Source of the DNA: Ancylothrix sp. D3o
GTDB lineage: Bacteria > Cyanobacteriota > Cyanobacteriia > Cyanobacteriales > Oscillatoriaceae
Length of the DNA stretch: 64,000 nucleotides
Direction: 5' to 3'
NCBI RefSeq assembly: GCF_025370775.1
Contig: NZ_JAMXEX010000006.1
Span: 124,001 to 188,000, forward strand
The translations under genes were made by a program, and so were the position numbers. The notes under the pieces were generated by a model. The model was not told the DNA's origin. It was given only the letters and a program-made list of their open reading frames with translations, and ran no database searches. This document shows positions 53,809-62,841 of this stretch, piece after piece. The number at the start of each line of letters is the position of its first letter. Position 1 is the first letter of the stretch.

Positions 53809-54990
53809 ATGAGTTATTGTTTGAATCCAAATTGTGTAAATCCTCAAAACACAGACGCAACGATGTTTTGTGTAAGTTGCGGGTCTAAATTATTATTAAA
53901 AGAACGGTATCGCGCCCTTCGCATTCTGGGAGAAGGCGGGTTTGGGAGGACGTTTTTGGGAGTAGATGAAGACCGGCTAAACTCTCCCTGTGCAATTAAG
54001 CAATTTTTGCCGCATTTTTCCGAAATTTCAGCCTTACAAAAAGCTACCGAATTGTTTAGCCGAGAGGCAAAACGCTTATTTGAACTTGGCGAACATCCGC
54101 AAATTCCTGATTTATTTGCCTATTTTGAACAAGATAAAAGATTGTATTTAGTTCAAGAGTTTATCGATGGTCAAAATTTGTTACAAGAGTTGCAAAAACA
54201 AGGGGCATTTACAGAAGAAAAAGTGCGAAATGTTTTAAATGGATTGCTGCCGATTTTCCAGTTTATCCATGAGAGAAACGTCGTTCACCGCGATATTAAA
54301 CCAGAGAATATTTTACGGCGAATTATTCCCCAAAACTCTGTACAAAACCTCTCTTATACTCCCGCCTTATCAAAGGGAATTGGGGGCGATTTGGTATTAG
54401 TAGATTTTGGGGTGGCGTCGCAGGGAGTAGGAACAGATTTAGGAAGCAGTGGAACGCGGGCGGGTACTCAAGGTTTTGCGCCTATTGAACAATTAAGAGG
54501 CGGTTTAGCTTATCCGGCGAGTGATATTTATAGTTTAGGCGTGACTTGTATTACTGTATTGACTGCAAAAATGCCCGATGATTTATATGATCCTGTTGAG
54601 GGAAATTGGATTTGGCGCGAGGTTTTAGCCAAACAAGGTAAAGTAGTGAGTCCGATTTTAGGGCAAATTTTAGATAAAATGTTGCAAGATGCAGCCAAAG
54701 ATCGCTATCAATCGGCGGCGGAAGTTTTGCAAGTATTAAATGCTGGCGAAAATAATAAACCTACGGTGGTAATGGCATCGGTAAACCAAACTCCACCGGC
54801 ACCCCCACCACCCCCACCAGTCAAACTTATTGATCCTATTTTAGCCGCAGAATTTGAATCAATAAAAACGCAATTTTCTCAAGTTAACCCTCCCGCCAAA
54901 CCAACGCCACCGCAACCAAAACCAGCAACTAACTATGATCCGAGTGCTGATTTAGATTCGTTAAAAACCGAGTTTGGCAAAGGTGATTAG
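53809..54990 (+). CDS. Ser/Thr protein kinase with zinc finger and proline-rich tail (kinase 2)
   Basis: A 393-residue protein lacking WD40 repeats. The N-terminal four-Cys finger (CLNPNC and CVSC) resembles that of kinase 1. The catalytic domain is canonical: GEGGFG, Lys64 in CAIKQF, HRDIKPEN and DFG at Asp199. An insertion of about 18 residues (SYTPALSKGIGGDL region) lies between catalytic loop and DFG, compared with kinase 1. The C-terminal tail is Pro-rich and repeats a short motif (AEFESIKTQF and ADLDSLKTEF), perhaps a docking site. It lies 75 bp after kinase 1; the gap is almost filled by heptamer repeats. Confidence 0.9.
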   Translation: MSYCLNPNCVNPQNTDATMFCVSCGSKLLLKERYRALRILGEGGFGRTFLGVDEDRLNSPCAIKQFLPHFSEISALQKATELFSREAKRLFELGEHPQIPDLFAYFEQDKRLYLVQEFIDGQNLLQELQKQGAFTEEKVRNVLNGLLPIFQFIHERNVVHRDIKPENILRRIIPQNSVQNLSYTPALSKGIGGDLVLVDFGVASQGVGTDLGSSGTRAGTQGFAPIEQLRGGLAYPASDIYSLGVTCITVLTAKMPDDLYDPVEGNWIWREVLAKQGKVVSPILGQILDKMLQDAAKDRYQSAAEVLQVLNAGENNKPTVVMASVNQTPPAPPPPPPVKLIDPILAAEFESIKTQFSQVNPPAKPTPPQPKPATNYDPSADLDSLKTEFGKGD

Positions 54991-55044
54991 AAAGAGGAGG
55001 GGAATTTTTAGGGGTTTTGTCAGCAGAACTTAGAAACTACATTT

Positions 55045-57015
55045 ATGATTAGTTATTGTTTAAATCCAGAATGCAGCAACCCTCAAAACCCCGATAATAC
55101 GCAGTTTTGCAAAACCTGTGGTTCCAATCTTTTCCTAAAAAATCGCTACCGGGCTATTTCTCCCATTGGGGAGGGAGGGTTTGGCAGAACGTTTATTGCA
55201 GAAGATAATGAAAGATTAAATGCAAGTTGCGTAATTAAGCAATTTTTGCCGCTTTCCCAAGTCCAGCAAAATGTTAATTTATTGCAGAAAGCAACAGAAA
55301 TGTTTACGCAAGAAGCGCGACAGTTGTTGCAGTTGGGAAACCACCCGCAAATTCCTACGTTATTTGCAGATTTGGAACAAGAAGGCCGGTTATATTTAGT
55401 TCAAGAATTTATCAATGGACAAAATTTGTTAGAAGAATTGGAACAACGCGGTGCCTTTAGTGGGGAAGAAATAGAAGAATTATTGTTAGATTTATTGCCG
55501 GTTTTGAAGTATATTCACTCTGCCGGTGTGATTCACCGCGATATTAAACCAGAAAATATTATTCGTCGTCGAGTTTCCGCCCAGATCACCCCTAAGTCTT
55601 CTTTAACAGGGGAGAACCAGTCGAGTCCCCATAGCCTTTTTTTAGAAGCAGAAAACAGTCTTTCTCCCCCCCTCTTTCCGCCGGGGTTGGGGGAGGATCT
55701 CAGCGCCGGTAAATTTGTCTTAATTGATTTTGGCGTAGCAAAAAACTTAACCGGCAGTGTGTTAGTAAAAACCGGCACCAAAATAGGCACAGAAGGTTAT
55801 GCGCCTATCGAACAATTACGCGGTGGAAAAGCGTATCCTGCCAGCGATCTTTATAGCTTAGGGGTAACTTGCATTCACCTGTTAACAAACACCCAACCTG
55901 ATGAACTTTATAACCCTATCAATGGCAAATGGTTGTGGCGGGAAGCTTTAATGAAAATCGGGAATTTTGTTAGCGAACGTTTGGGCAAAGTAATTGATAA
56001 GTTATTGCCTGATATTGTTAGCGAAAGATATCAATCAGCCGAGGCAGTTTTGGCAGATTTAGCTTGGATGCCGATTAATTCTGCGATTACAAAAATCCAA
56101 GTACCTGGGAATGGAAAACAGAAAACATGGCGGTGTATTCATACGTTGGCCGGTCATACAAATTATGTCATAGGAGTTGCCATCAGCCCAGATAATAAAA
56201 CTCTTGCCAGTTGCAGTTATGACAAAAGTATCAAAGTTTGGCATTTAAACACCGGCAACATAGTCGGCACACTTTTAGCACATACCGGCTGGATAAGCTG
56301 CGTTGCCATAAGTCCCGATGGCAAAACCTTAGTCAGTGGCAGTTTAGACAACACCTTGCGACTTTGGGAACTCGGAACCGGCACCCTAAAAACCACCTTA
56401 ACTGGCCACACCGGCTATGTTATTTCTGTTGCAATTAGTCCAGACGGACAAATATTAGCCAGTGGCAGTTTTGATAATATTATTAAACTCTGGAATTTAA
56501 ACACCGGCATCCAAATGGGAACCCTTACCGGCCACACCGGCTATATAGAATCCCTCGCCATTAGTCCCGATGGAAAAATATTAGCCAGTGGGGGAGGATT
56601 TGACGATAATATCATCAAATTATGGGATTTAAAAACCGGCAACTTAATTCATAGCTTCAACGGCCATAAAGCCGCTGTGCGTTCCTTGGCTTTTACTCCA
56701 GACAGTCAAAAATTAGCCAGTGGAAGTGAAGATAAAACCATTAAACTTTGGGACTTGAATAAACAGACAGAAATTTACTCTTTAAATCACCCGACTGGCT
56801 GGGTTCAAGCCATCGCCATAAGCCCAAATGGAGAAATTTTGGCAAGCGGAAGTAGGGATACAAGCGTGAAACTTTGGAATTTAGAAAACGGCCAATTATT
56901 GCATACCTTAAAATGGCATTCCGGGCCGGTGACTTCCCTCGCCTTTAGTCCAGATGGAACAAAATTAGCAAGCGGGAGTTGGGATTATAGCGTCAAAATT
57001 TGGCAAGCAGAATAG
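55045..57015 (+). CDS. Ser/Thr protein kinase with zinc finger and WD40 propeller (kinase 3)
   Basis: A 656-residue protein with the same plan as kinase 1: a four-Cys finger (CLNPEC, CKTC), a kinase domain, and seven WD40 blades (about 360-656). The catalytic residues are canonical (GEGGFG, Lys65, HRDIKPEN, DFG at Asp228). Between catalytic loop and DFG it carries an insertion of about 43-46 residues (about 177-222), Ser/Pro rich and including SPPLFPPGLGEDL, a low-complexity stretch absent from kinase 1. ATG start, 54 bp after kinase 2. Blades are highly similar to one another. It probably phosphorylates proteins bound by the propeller; targets unknown. Confidence 0.92.
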   Translation: MISYCLNPECSNPQNPDNTQFCKTCGSNLFLKNRYRAISPIGEGGFGRTFIAEDNERLNASCVIKQFLPLSQVQQNVNLLQKATEMFTQEARQLLQLGNHPQIPTLFADLEQEGRLYLVQEFINGQNLLEELEQRGAFSGEEIEELLLDLLPVLKYIHSAGVIHRDIKPENIIRRRVSAQITPKSSLTGENQSSPHSLFLEAENSLSPPLFPPGLGEDLSAGKFVLIDFGVAKNLTGSVLVKTGTKIGTEGYAPIEQLRGGKAYPASDLYSLGVTCIHLLTNTQPDELYNPINGKWLWREALMKIGNFVSERLGKVIDKLLPDIVSERYQSAEAVLADLAWMPINSAITKIQVPGNGKQKTWRCIHTLAGHTNYVIGVAISPDNKTLASCSYDKSIKVWHLNTGNIVGTLLAHTGWISCVAISPDGKTLVSGSLDNTLRLWELGTGTLKTTLTGHTGYVISVAISPDGQILASGSFDNIIKLWNLNTGIQMGTLTGHTGYIESLAISPDGKILASGGGFDDNIIKLWDLKTGNLIHSFNGHKAAVRSLAFTPDSQKLASGSEDKTIKLWDLNKQTEIYSLNHPTGWVQAIAISPNGEILASGSRDTSVKLWNLENGQLLHTLKWHSGPVTSLAFSPDGTKLASGSWDYSVKIWQAE

Positions 57016-57177
57016 GAGGATGTAAAATTTTTTAGGGATAATAATGAACTAGATTTTTTTCTTTTATAAAGTGTAGAGACAGTTTCTAAAAAGCAGCTTT
57101 CTTAAATAAACCGGGTGTCTCTGGAGTCCGTAGAAAAACACTATAAGATCCTTAAAAACTCACAACACCTTCCCCCT

Positions 57178-58026
57178 ATGAAACCCCTAAGAACCGGCCC
57201 CTTAAAACTAGAAAAACTAACCATTGAAATTGTCAACCTACCGGCGCGCCTACAAAACACAAAAATCGTCCATTTAACCGACTTTCATTATGATGGAAAA
57301 CGCTTATCAGACAGCCTTTTACAAAAAGCAATTGATACCACCAACCAAGCAGAACCAGACTTAATATTGCTCACCGGCGACTATGTTACAAGAGAACCCG
57401 ATCCAATTCACAAACTGGCATTTCATCTCAAACAATTAGAAAGTAAAAAAGGTATATATGCAGTATTAGGCAACCACGACCGGAAATTTCCTCACTCTAT
57501 CTCCGAAATTACCCAAGGCTTAACCAACGTAGGAATTAACGTACTTTGGAACCAAATTGCCTACCCCTTGGGCCCAGATTTAATCTTAGTAGGACTAGCA
57601 GATTTTTGGTCAGGAGAATTTAACCCCAAACCCTTAATGCAAACCTTAGATCCCTTTCTTCCACGAATTGTTTTATCCCACAACCCAGATAGTGCAAAAC
57701 CCCTGCAACAATGGCGAGTAGATTTGCAACTTTCGGGTCACACACACGGCGGACAAGTTATCATACCAATTCTCGGCCCCTTACCCGCCTATATTAAACC
57801 AATTCGCCGCAAAATTCCCCCATCTCTGCGGCGTTGGATTCCTTATATGCGAGGCAATTGTTATAAAATTGTTGAGCATTGGGAATGGGCAGCCGGTTAT
57901 CATCAACTAGGGGGGAACCAACTTTATGTAAATCGCGGTCTAGGAACTTATGCCCCCGGAAGGTTGTTTTGTCCCCCAGAAGTTACCCTCATTACTTTAA
58001 AGGCAAAAGAAAATGAACGAGGTTGA
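57178..58026 (+). CDS. Metallophosphoesterase
   Basis: A 282-residue calcineurin-like phosphoesterase. All metal-binding motifs are visible: HLTDFHYDG (D-x-H), LLTGDYV (GD), LGNHDRK (GNHD), LSHNPD, and GHTHGGQ. No signal peptide, so a cytoplasmic enzyme or one on a membrane face; relatives of the YaeI type act on lipid or nucleotide phosphates. The start is uncertain: GTG at 57115 is in frame, but I chose ATG 57178, which gives the MKPLRTGPLKLE beginning I recall in relatives. Its stop overlaps the next gene by 14 bp, so it leads an operon with a methyltransferase and a serpin. Confidence 0.87.
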   Translation: MKPLRTGPLKLEKLTIEIVNLPARLQNTKIVHLTDFHYDGKRLSDSLLQKAIDTTNQAEPDLILLTGDYVTREPDPIHKLAFHLKQLESKKGIYAVLGNHDRKFPHSISEITQGLTNVGINVLWNQIAYPLGPDLILVGLADFWSGEFNPKPLMQTLDPFLPRIVLSHNPDSAKPLQQWRVDLQLSGHTHGGQVIIPILGPLPAYIKPIRRKIPPSLRRWIPYMRGNCYKIVEHWEWAAGYHQLGGNQLYVNRGLGTYAPGRLFCPPEVTLITLKAKENERG

Positions 58027-58753
58027 AATTTGGAAAACTGCCGAATTAACAAAAACCTTTTTAGAAAACATTCGGGGTGCGATTCCTTTAGCAAACGAAC
58101 AAATTTATTTTCTCCTAAAAATTATTCAACAAGCCAGCCCCCAAGTAACTAATTTTCTTGATTTAGGATGCGGGGATGGAATCTTGGGCCGGTCGATTTT
58201 ATCTCAGTATCCAGACTCGCAAGGAGTATTTTTAGATTTTTCTCAACCGATGCTAGAAGCCGCCAAAAACAAAATCGGAGAAAAGGCATCGCAAGCAACA
58301 TTTATTCTTCAAGACTTTGGCGAAACAGCCTGGTTACAAAGCGTTCAAAAAAAAGCCCCATTTGATGTCATTGTTTCCGGGTTTGCCATTCACCATTACC
58401 CCGATGAAACCAAACAAAAAATCTATCAGCAAATTTTTGAATTACTTAAACCAGGCGGAATCTTTTTAAACCTTGAGCACGTCGCCTCAGCCACAGCTTG
58501 GGTAGAAAAAATCAGCGATGAAACGTTTATTGATTCTTTGTATGCTTTCCACCAAACCCAAGGCAATAAAAAGTCAAGAGACGAACTTGCCAAAGAATAC
58601 TACCACCGGCCAGACAAAGCAGCCAATATCCTCTCCTCCGTAGAAATTCAATGTCATTGGTTACGGAATTTAGGATTTAGGGATGTAGATTGTTTTTTGA
58701 AGGTATTTGAAATCGCATTATTCGGTGGAAAACGTCCACCAGCAAACCTATGA
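58013..58753 (+). CDS. Class I SAM-dependent methyltransferase
   Basis: A 246-residue methyltransferase. Motif I is LDLGCGDGILG, followed by GVFLDFSQPML, then DVIVSGFAIHHYPDE and LLKPGGIFLNLEHVAS. This order resembles small-molecule or tRNA-wobble (CmoA-like) methyltransferases. The substrate is unknown. It overlaps the upstream phosphoesterase by 14 bp and its stop overlaps the serpin start (ATGA), so all three are almost certainly co-translated. ATG start. Confidence 0.85.
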   Translation: MNEVEIWKTAELTKTFLENIRGAIPLANEQIYFLLKIIQQASPQVTNFLDLGCGDGILGRSILSQYPDSQGVFLDFSQPMLEAAKNKIGEKASQATFILQDFGETAWLQSVQKKAPFDVIVSGFAIHHYPDETKQKIYQQIFELLKPGGIFLNLEHVASATAWVEKISDETFIDSLYAFHQTQGNKKSRDELAKEYYHRPDKAANILSSVEIQCHWLRNLGFRDVDCFLKVFEIALFGGKRPPANL

Positions 58754-60036
58754 TCACTCAATTTTCTCTTAAAATAAAAGCCTCAATTGCCACCCTCACC
58801 GGCCTGCTTGCTCTTAGTTTAGTCATTATGTCTTGCACACAGCAACCAGGAACCACCTCCCCAGCCACCACCCCTACCCCTATGGCAGTTACCAATAACA
58901 CCGCTGGCGAAGAAATTAACCAAAAATTGGTAGCAGCTAATACCCGTTTTGGCTTTAAACTATTTTCCCAAATTCAAAAAAAACAAGCCAGCAAAAACGT
59001 TTTTATCTCGCCTTCTTCCGTCGCAATGGCCCTAACAATGGCCTATAATGGCAGTAGCGGCGAAACCCAAAAAGCCATGACAAAAGCCTTAGAATTACAA
59101 GGCTTAACCCTAGAAGAAATAAACAAAAGTAACCTCCTCCTCAAGCAAGCCCTCACCACCGCCGATCCGCAAATCAAACTTGCCATTGCTAACTCCCTGT
59201 GGGCAAACCAACAAGTCACCCTTAACCCCGATTTTATCCAAAAAAATCAACAATACTACGATGCCGAAATCAGCAAACTAAACTTTAGCGATCCAGCCTC
59301 TGTTGGCACCATTAACAACTGGGTCAAAAAGCAAACCAACGGCAAAATCACCGAGATTGTGGATCAACTTCAACCAGACCAAATTCTCTGGCTGATCAAC
59401 GCCATTTATTTTAAAGGAAATTGGTCAGAACCCTTTGCCAAAGAAGCCACCAAAAATCGCCCCTTCACCCTACTTAATGGCAGCAAAAAACAACACCCCC
59501 TGATGTCGCAATCTGACCGATATCAATACCTCGAAAACGATCAATTTCAAGCCATTAGCTTGCCCTATGGCAACGGTCAAATGAGTTTTTATGTGTTTTT
59601 GCCAAAAAGCGGAAAAAGCCTCGACTCGTTTTATAACAGCCTCAACGCCCAAACCTGGGAACAATGGATGAAACAATTTAGATCCCGGCAAGGTTCTATT
59701 AGTTTGCCCCGGTTTAAATTAGAATACGACATCAGCTTAAACGAAGCCCTCAAAGCATTAGGAATGGCACCGGCCTTTAACCGGCAACAAGCAGATTTTT
59801 CTGGAATGAGCAACGTTAAAGCCAACATTGATGAAGTCAAACATAAAACATTTGTAGAAGTCAACGAAGAAGGCACCGAAGCCGCCGCCGTCACCGGTGT
59901 AGGAATTCGTACCACCAGCGCCCCCGCACGTTCAGAACCCTTTGAAATGGTCGTTGATCGGCCCTTCTTCAGTGTCATCCGCGATAACAAAACCGGCACA
60001 ATCTTATTTATGGGGTCAATTGTTGATCCTCAATAA
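58750..60036 (+). CDS. Lipoprotein serpin (serine protease inhibitor family)
   Basis: A 428-residue protein. The signal peptide ends in the lipobox VIMSC, so it should be lipid-anchored outside the cytoplasm. The rest is a full serpin: NVFISPSSVAMALTMAYNGS, FKGNWSEPF, ISLPRFKLEYD, then the hinge NEEGTEAAAVT at about 372-382 and the C-terminal RPFFSVIRDN. The hinge has the small residues needed for inhibitory insertion. By the usual 17-residue count the scissile bond falls about Thr389-Ser390, near IRTTSAP; this is approximate. Target protease unknown. Serpins are patchy in bacteria. The start overlaps the methyltransferase stop. Confidence 0.93.
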   Translation: MITQFSLKIKASIATLTGLLALSLVIMSCTQQPGTTSPATTPTPMAVTNNTAGEEINQKLVAANTRFGFKLFSQIQKKQASKNVFISPSSVAMALTMAYNGSSGETQKAMTKALELQGLTLEEINKSNLLLKQALTTADPQIKLAIANSLWANQQVTLNPDFIQKNQQYYDAEISKLNFSDPASVGTINNWVKKQTNGKITEIVDQLQPDQILWLINAIYFKGNWSEPFAKEATKNRPFTLLNGSKKQHPLMSQSDRYQYLENDQFQAISLPYGNGQMSFYVFLPKSGKSLDSFYNSLNAQTWEQWMKQFRSRQGSISLPRFKLEYDISLNEALKALGMAPAFNRQQADFSGMSNVKANIDEVKHKTFVEVNEEGTEAAAVTGVGIRTTSAPARSEPFEMVVDRPFFSVIRDNKTGTILFMGSIVDPQ

Positions 60037-60363
60037 ATACCACCATTTGTAAGTATTAAAATTCTCCAACCTCTCGCCCAGCCCACCAACTATAGGACGA
60101 GGAAAAGTAAAAATTACCCCTTTTAAAGCCACCAAGAAGGCTCTAGGCAAAGGCAGTTTTCAACCTTTCCTCTTCTGGGCGACGGGTAGGCGTGGGGTTA
60201 AGGATGGCTGTGATATTCATCCGATCAATGTCCAACACCCGGCCAAGACGGGTAAAACCCCTGACTTTTTCAATGATAACGATAAGAACCATAAAGAATA
60301 ACAATGGACAATGAAGGTTAGAATAAAATTTCCGCAGTAGTCAAAGCAGGTAGAAGCCAAGCT
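60037..60363. other. Intergenic region before comB, 327 bp
   Basis: Between serpin and comB, both plus strand. Apart from a candidate minus-strand small ORF (listed separately) I see only weak inverted repeats such as AGCC/GGCT at 60127-60142. Confidence 0.5.
60143..60292 (-). CDS. Candidate small ORF (49 aa)
   Basis: An open frame of 49 codons starting ATG at 60292. It begins MVLIVIIEKVRGFTRLGRVL and ends PTRRPEEERLKTAFA. The charged, well-ordered composition looks protein-like, but there is no Shine-Dalgarno and no recognised family. It could be a small gene or the tail of a decayed one. It is antisense to the space between serpin and comB. Confidence 0.35.
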   Translation of the reverse strand: MVLIVIIEKVRGFTRLGRVLDIDRMNITAILNPTPTRRPEEERLKTAFA

Positions 60364-61098
60364 GTGAAGCTATTTGTTTACCACACCCCCGAACTAACCC
60401 CCACCGGCCTTGTCCCCGACTGCGCCATCGCAGTTGACGTTCTCAGGGCCACCTCTACAATTGCAACCGCTCTCAACGCTGGTGCCGAAGCCGTCCAAGT
60501 CTTCAGCGACATGGATAAACTGATGTTCATCAGCGAAGAATGGCCGGCAGAAAAACGCCTACGGGCAGGCGAGAGAGGCGGCGCAAAAGTAGCAGGATGC
60601 GACTTAGGTAACTCGCCCCTTGACTGCACCCCCGAACTCATGGGCGGACGCCGGTTATTTATCAGCACCACCAACGGCACGAGAGCACTACAGCGCGTCC
60701 AAGACGCCGCCATAGTTTTAGCCGGTGCCTTCATCAACCGCCAAGCCGTCGTTAACTATATCGTCGCCAAACAACCCCAAAATATTTGGATCGTTGGTTC
60801 GGGATGGGAAGGTAGTTTCTCTATGGAAGACACCGCCTGCGCCGGCGCCATTACCGATGGTCTATTAACCGCCACCGGCCTCTCTATTGGCGAACTGGCC
60901 GGCAATGACGAAATGATTGCCGCCTACACCCTATTTAAACATTGGGAAAAAGACCTCTTACAACTCATGCACCACGCCAGTCACGGACAGCGTTTATTGC
61001 GTCTTGACTGTCACGAAGATTTAAAATATTGCATCGAAATGGATACTTTAAATGTGGTGCCGGTGCAACGAGAACCCGGAGTTTTAGTCAAACATTAG
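60364..61098 (+). CDS. comB: 2-phosphosulfolactate phosphatase family protein (ComB)
   Basis: A 244-residue cytoplasmic enzyme of the ComB family, which removes phosphate from 2-phosphosulpholactate in coenzyme M synthesis. In cyanobacteria, which lack coenzyme M, the actual substrate is uncertain. Family motifs are [28 protein letters not shown] and [10 protein letters not shown]. The start is GTG at 60364, giving [11 protein letters not shown]. No operon partner is evident; it converges on the LpxB-related gene. Confidence 0.9.
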   Translation: MKLFVYHTPELTPTGLVPDCAIAVDVLRATSTIATALNAGAEAVQVFSDMDKLMFISEEWPAEKRLRAGERGGAKVAGCDLGNSPLDCTPELMGGRRLFISTTNGTRALQRVQDAAIVLAGAFINRQAVVNYIVAKQPQNIWIVGSGWEGSFSMEDTACAGAITDGLLTATGLSIGELAGNDEMIAAYTLFKHWEKDLLQLMHHASHGQRLLRLDCHEDLKYCIEMDTLNVVPVQREPGVLVKH

Positions 61099-61252
61099 TT
61101 AGGGGCAGGTTCCTAGACCTCTTAGCCCCTCACTTTTAACATTGATAAACCCGGCCCCAAAGCCACCGGCCTTAACGTACCCAAAATAACCGGTGGGCTT
61201 TGCCTACTTGGTAGTTGAGTTTCGGCAAGACTTCCGCGAACTCCTATCAAAA

Positions 61253-62521
61253 CTACGTTAACGATTTTTGTATTAAACATTCAGCAATACGCCGCGCAGC
61301 ACCGGCCTCCCCCATCCGCTGCCGGCCATTTTTATTAATTAAAACAAGCCGATCAGGATCTCGCAACAACTTACCAACCGCCTCCCCTATTTCCTGCGGA
61401 TTTTCTAACAAAATTACCGACGGCCCCAGCAAACGACTTTGCGCCTCCGCAAACGCGGCTGTAAATTGCGGCCCTACCCCCGCAAACGTAAACACCGGCT
61501 TGCCTAAACCAACCAATTGTTCTGTCGCAGTTCCTGCCATTGCCACCCCCATATCTGCTTTTTGCAAACACTCCCCAAAAGCTTTTTGCGACAAAACCAC
61601 CCTGGCATTTTTCCAACAAAACTCTATTGCCAATTCATCACTTTTTAACACTCCCACCTTTTCATTTTCTTGCCAACCGGCCCCCCTCAACTCCTCACTT
61701 AAAACATCCACATTCAAACTTGTTGCCACCGGCACCAAAAACACCAGATTTTTTTCCGCAAATTTGTCACACAAACCCGCCACAGAAATCAATATTTTCT
61801 GCCAATTTCGATAGGCTTCTGGTTCCCGCGATCCAGGCAACAAAACCACCACCAAAGGCCGCGTCAGTTCGGCAAATTCCACATCTACATCATAAAAAAC
61901 AGCCGATTTTTCTACCTCCAAATCATCCATCATCGGATTACCCAAATCATAAGCAGGAATGGCAAACTTTTCTAATTGTTTTGCCGTCAAAGAATCTCTG
62001 GGGAACACCCCCTTACAGCGAGGCGACTTCATTAACCAGCGTTCCCAAGGCAAATAAACCGACCCCCACCACGCCTCGAATTTTTCAAACCAAGTCTTAC
62101 GCGGCAGGGGGCCAGACTCATCCTGCAAATAATACTCAGACTTGGCCGTTCCCACAAACATATAATTTGCACCACTCAACCAAGCAAACAACAACGGCAC
62201 GATATCCCCCACAGCTAATATTATCCCCCCTTCTTTCCCCCATGCCTGAATTGTTTTAAACTGCCTGAAAGTTAATTGTAATAACCCCCCCTGCACATCT
62301 TGCCATAACTGCCGGCCATCCATATAAATAAAGCCGCCAGAAGGCATTTGTTTCACCGGCCCGATCACTTCCACCTCATCTAATTGCCGGTAAGCATAAC
62401 CCTCTCCCACCAGCGGCAAAACCGCCAATTGAGGAGAAGAAGACAACCCCTGCAACTGCCGCAAAATTCGGACGGCAATAGCATCCTCTCCATGACCATT
62501 ACTTAAACAAAGCAGTTTCAA
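61253..62521 (-). CDS. Lipid-A-disaccharide synthase-related protein
   Basis: A protein of about 422 residues related to LpxB (the group annotated as lipid-A-disaccharide synthase-related). It starts with LKLLCLSNGHGEDAIAVRIL, a GT-B-type N-terminus. The C-terminal half has VVVLLPGSREPEAYRNW and MAGTATEQLVGLGKPVFTF, the sugar-nucleotide side. I chose TTG at 62521, because AAAGGAGG lies about 7 nt upstream and the family begins here; the longer frame to 62671 runs through a palindromic repeat. It may glycosylate a lipid in the membrane; substrate unknown. It is divergent from the BamA-type gene. Confidence 0.85.
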   Translation of the reverse strand: MKLLCLSNGHGEDAIAVRILRQLQGLSSSPQLAVLPLVGEGYAYRQLDEVEVIGPVKQMPSGGFIYMDGRQLWQDVQGGLLQLTFRQFKTIQAWGKEGGIILAVGDIVPLLFAWLSGANYMFVGTAKSEYYLQDESGPLPRKTWFEKFEAWWGSVYLPWERWLMKSPRCKGVFPRDSLTAKQLEKFAIPAYDLGNPMMDDLEVEKSAVFYDVDVEFAELTRPLVVVLLPGSREPEAYRNWQKILISVAGLCDKFAEKNLVFLVPVATSLNVDVLSEELRGAGWQENEKVGVLKSDELAIEFCWKNARVVLSQKAFGECLQKADMGVAMAGTATEQLVGLGKPVFTFAGVGPQFTAAFAEAQSRLLGPSVILLENPQEIGEAVGKLLRDPDRLVLINKNGRQRMGEAGAARRIAECLIQKSLT

Positions 62522-62573
62522 CCTTTTTCCTCCTTTGGTAATTAGTAAGTCTCCGGTTAAAGAGCGACTACAT

Positions 62574-62699
62574 GAATAAAACCCCCTTCGGGGTTGGGAA
62601 ATTTTAACAAAAATCCTAACCATCCTAACCCCACATAACAATGGTGCTTCGCCACGCTCCGCTAACGGCAACCCTATTAACCCCGAAGGGGTTTTATTC
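62574..62699. repeat. Long inverted repeat, GAATAAAACCCC arms
   Basis: GAATAAAACCCC (from 62574) faces GGGGTTTTATTC (ending 62699). Each arm also contains its own short palindrome (CCCCTTCGGGG and CCCCGAAGGGG). The arms are about 90 bp apart. Confidence 0.75.
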
Positions 62700-62706
62700 G
62701 TTTAGG

Positions 62707-62724
62707 CACCGATTTTAATCGGTG
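62707..62724. repeat. CACCGATT palindrome
   Basis: Perfect arms CACCGATT and AATCGGTG around TT, 7 bp after the long inverted repeat. Its form is like scattered cyanobacterial hairpin repeats. Confidence 0.7.
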
Positions 62725-62841
62725 ACTGTAATTGTAAGGAACATTGTTAGATTTCTTGCTGTCAATCTTTCAAAGAAAAAGCAATCTTCCTAAACTGATT
62801 AATTTTACCAGGTCTTAGCCAATCGAGATCAGGATTTTATC

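Larger units (their letters stand above)
62522..62841. other. Divergent intergenic region with palindromes, 320 bp
   Basis: Lies between the LpxB-related and Omp85 genes and must hold both promoters. It carries two inverted-repeat structures, listed separately, and no convincing ORF. Confidence 0.6.

Noticed and set aside
62522-62671. Upstream extension of the LpxB-related protein
   Set aside because: It reads through the palindromic repeat; TTG 62521 has a strong AAAGGAGG at good spacing.
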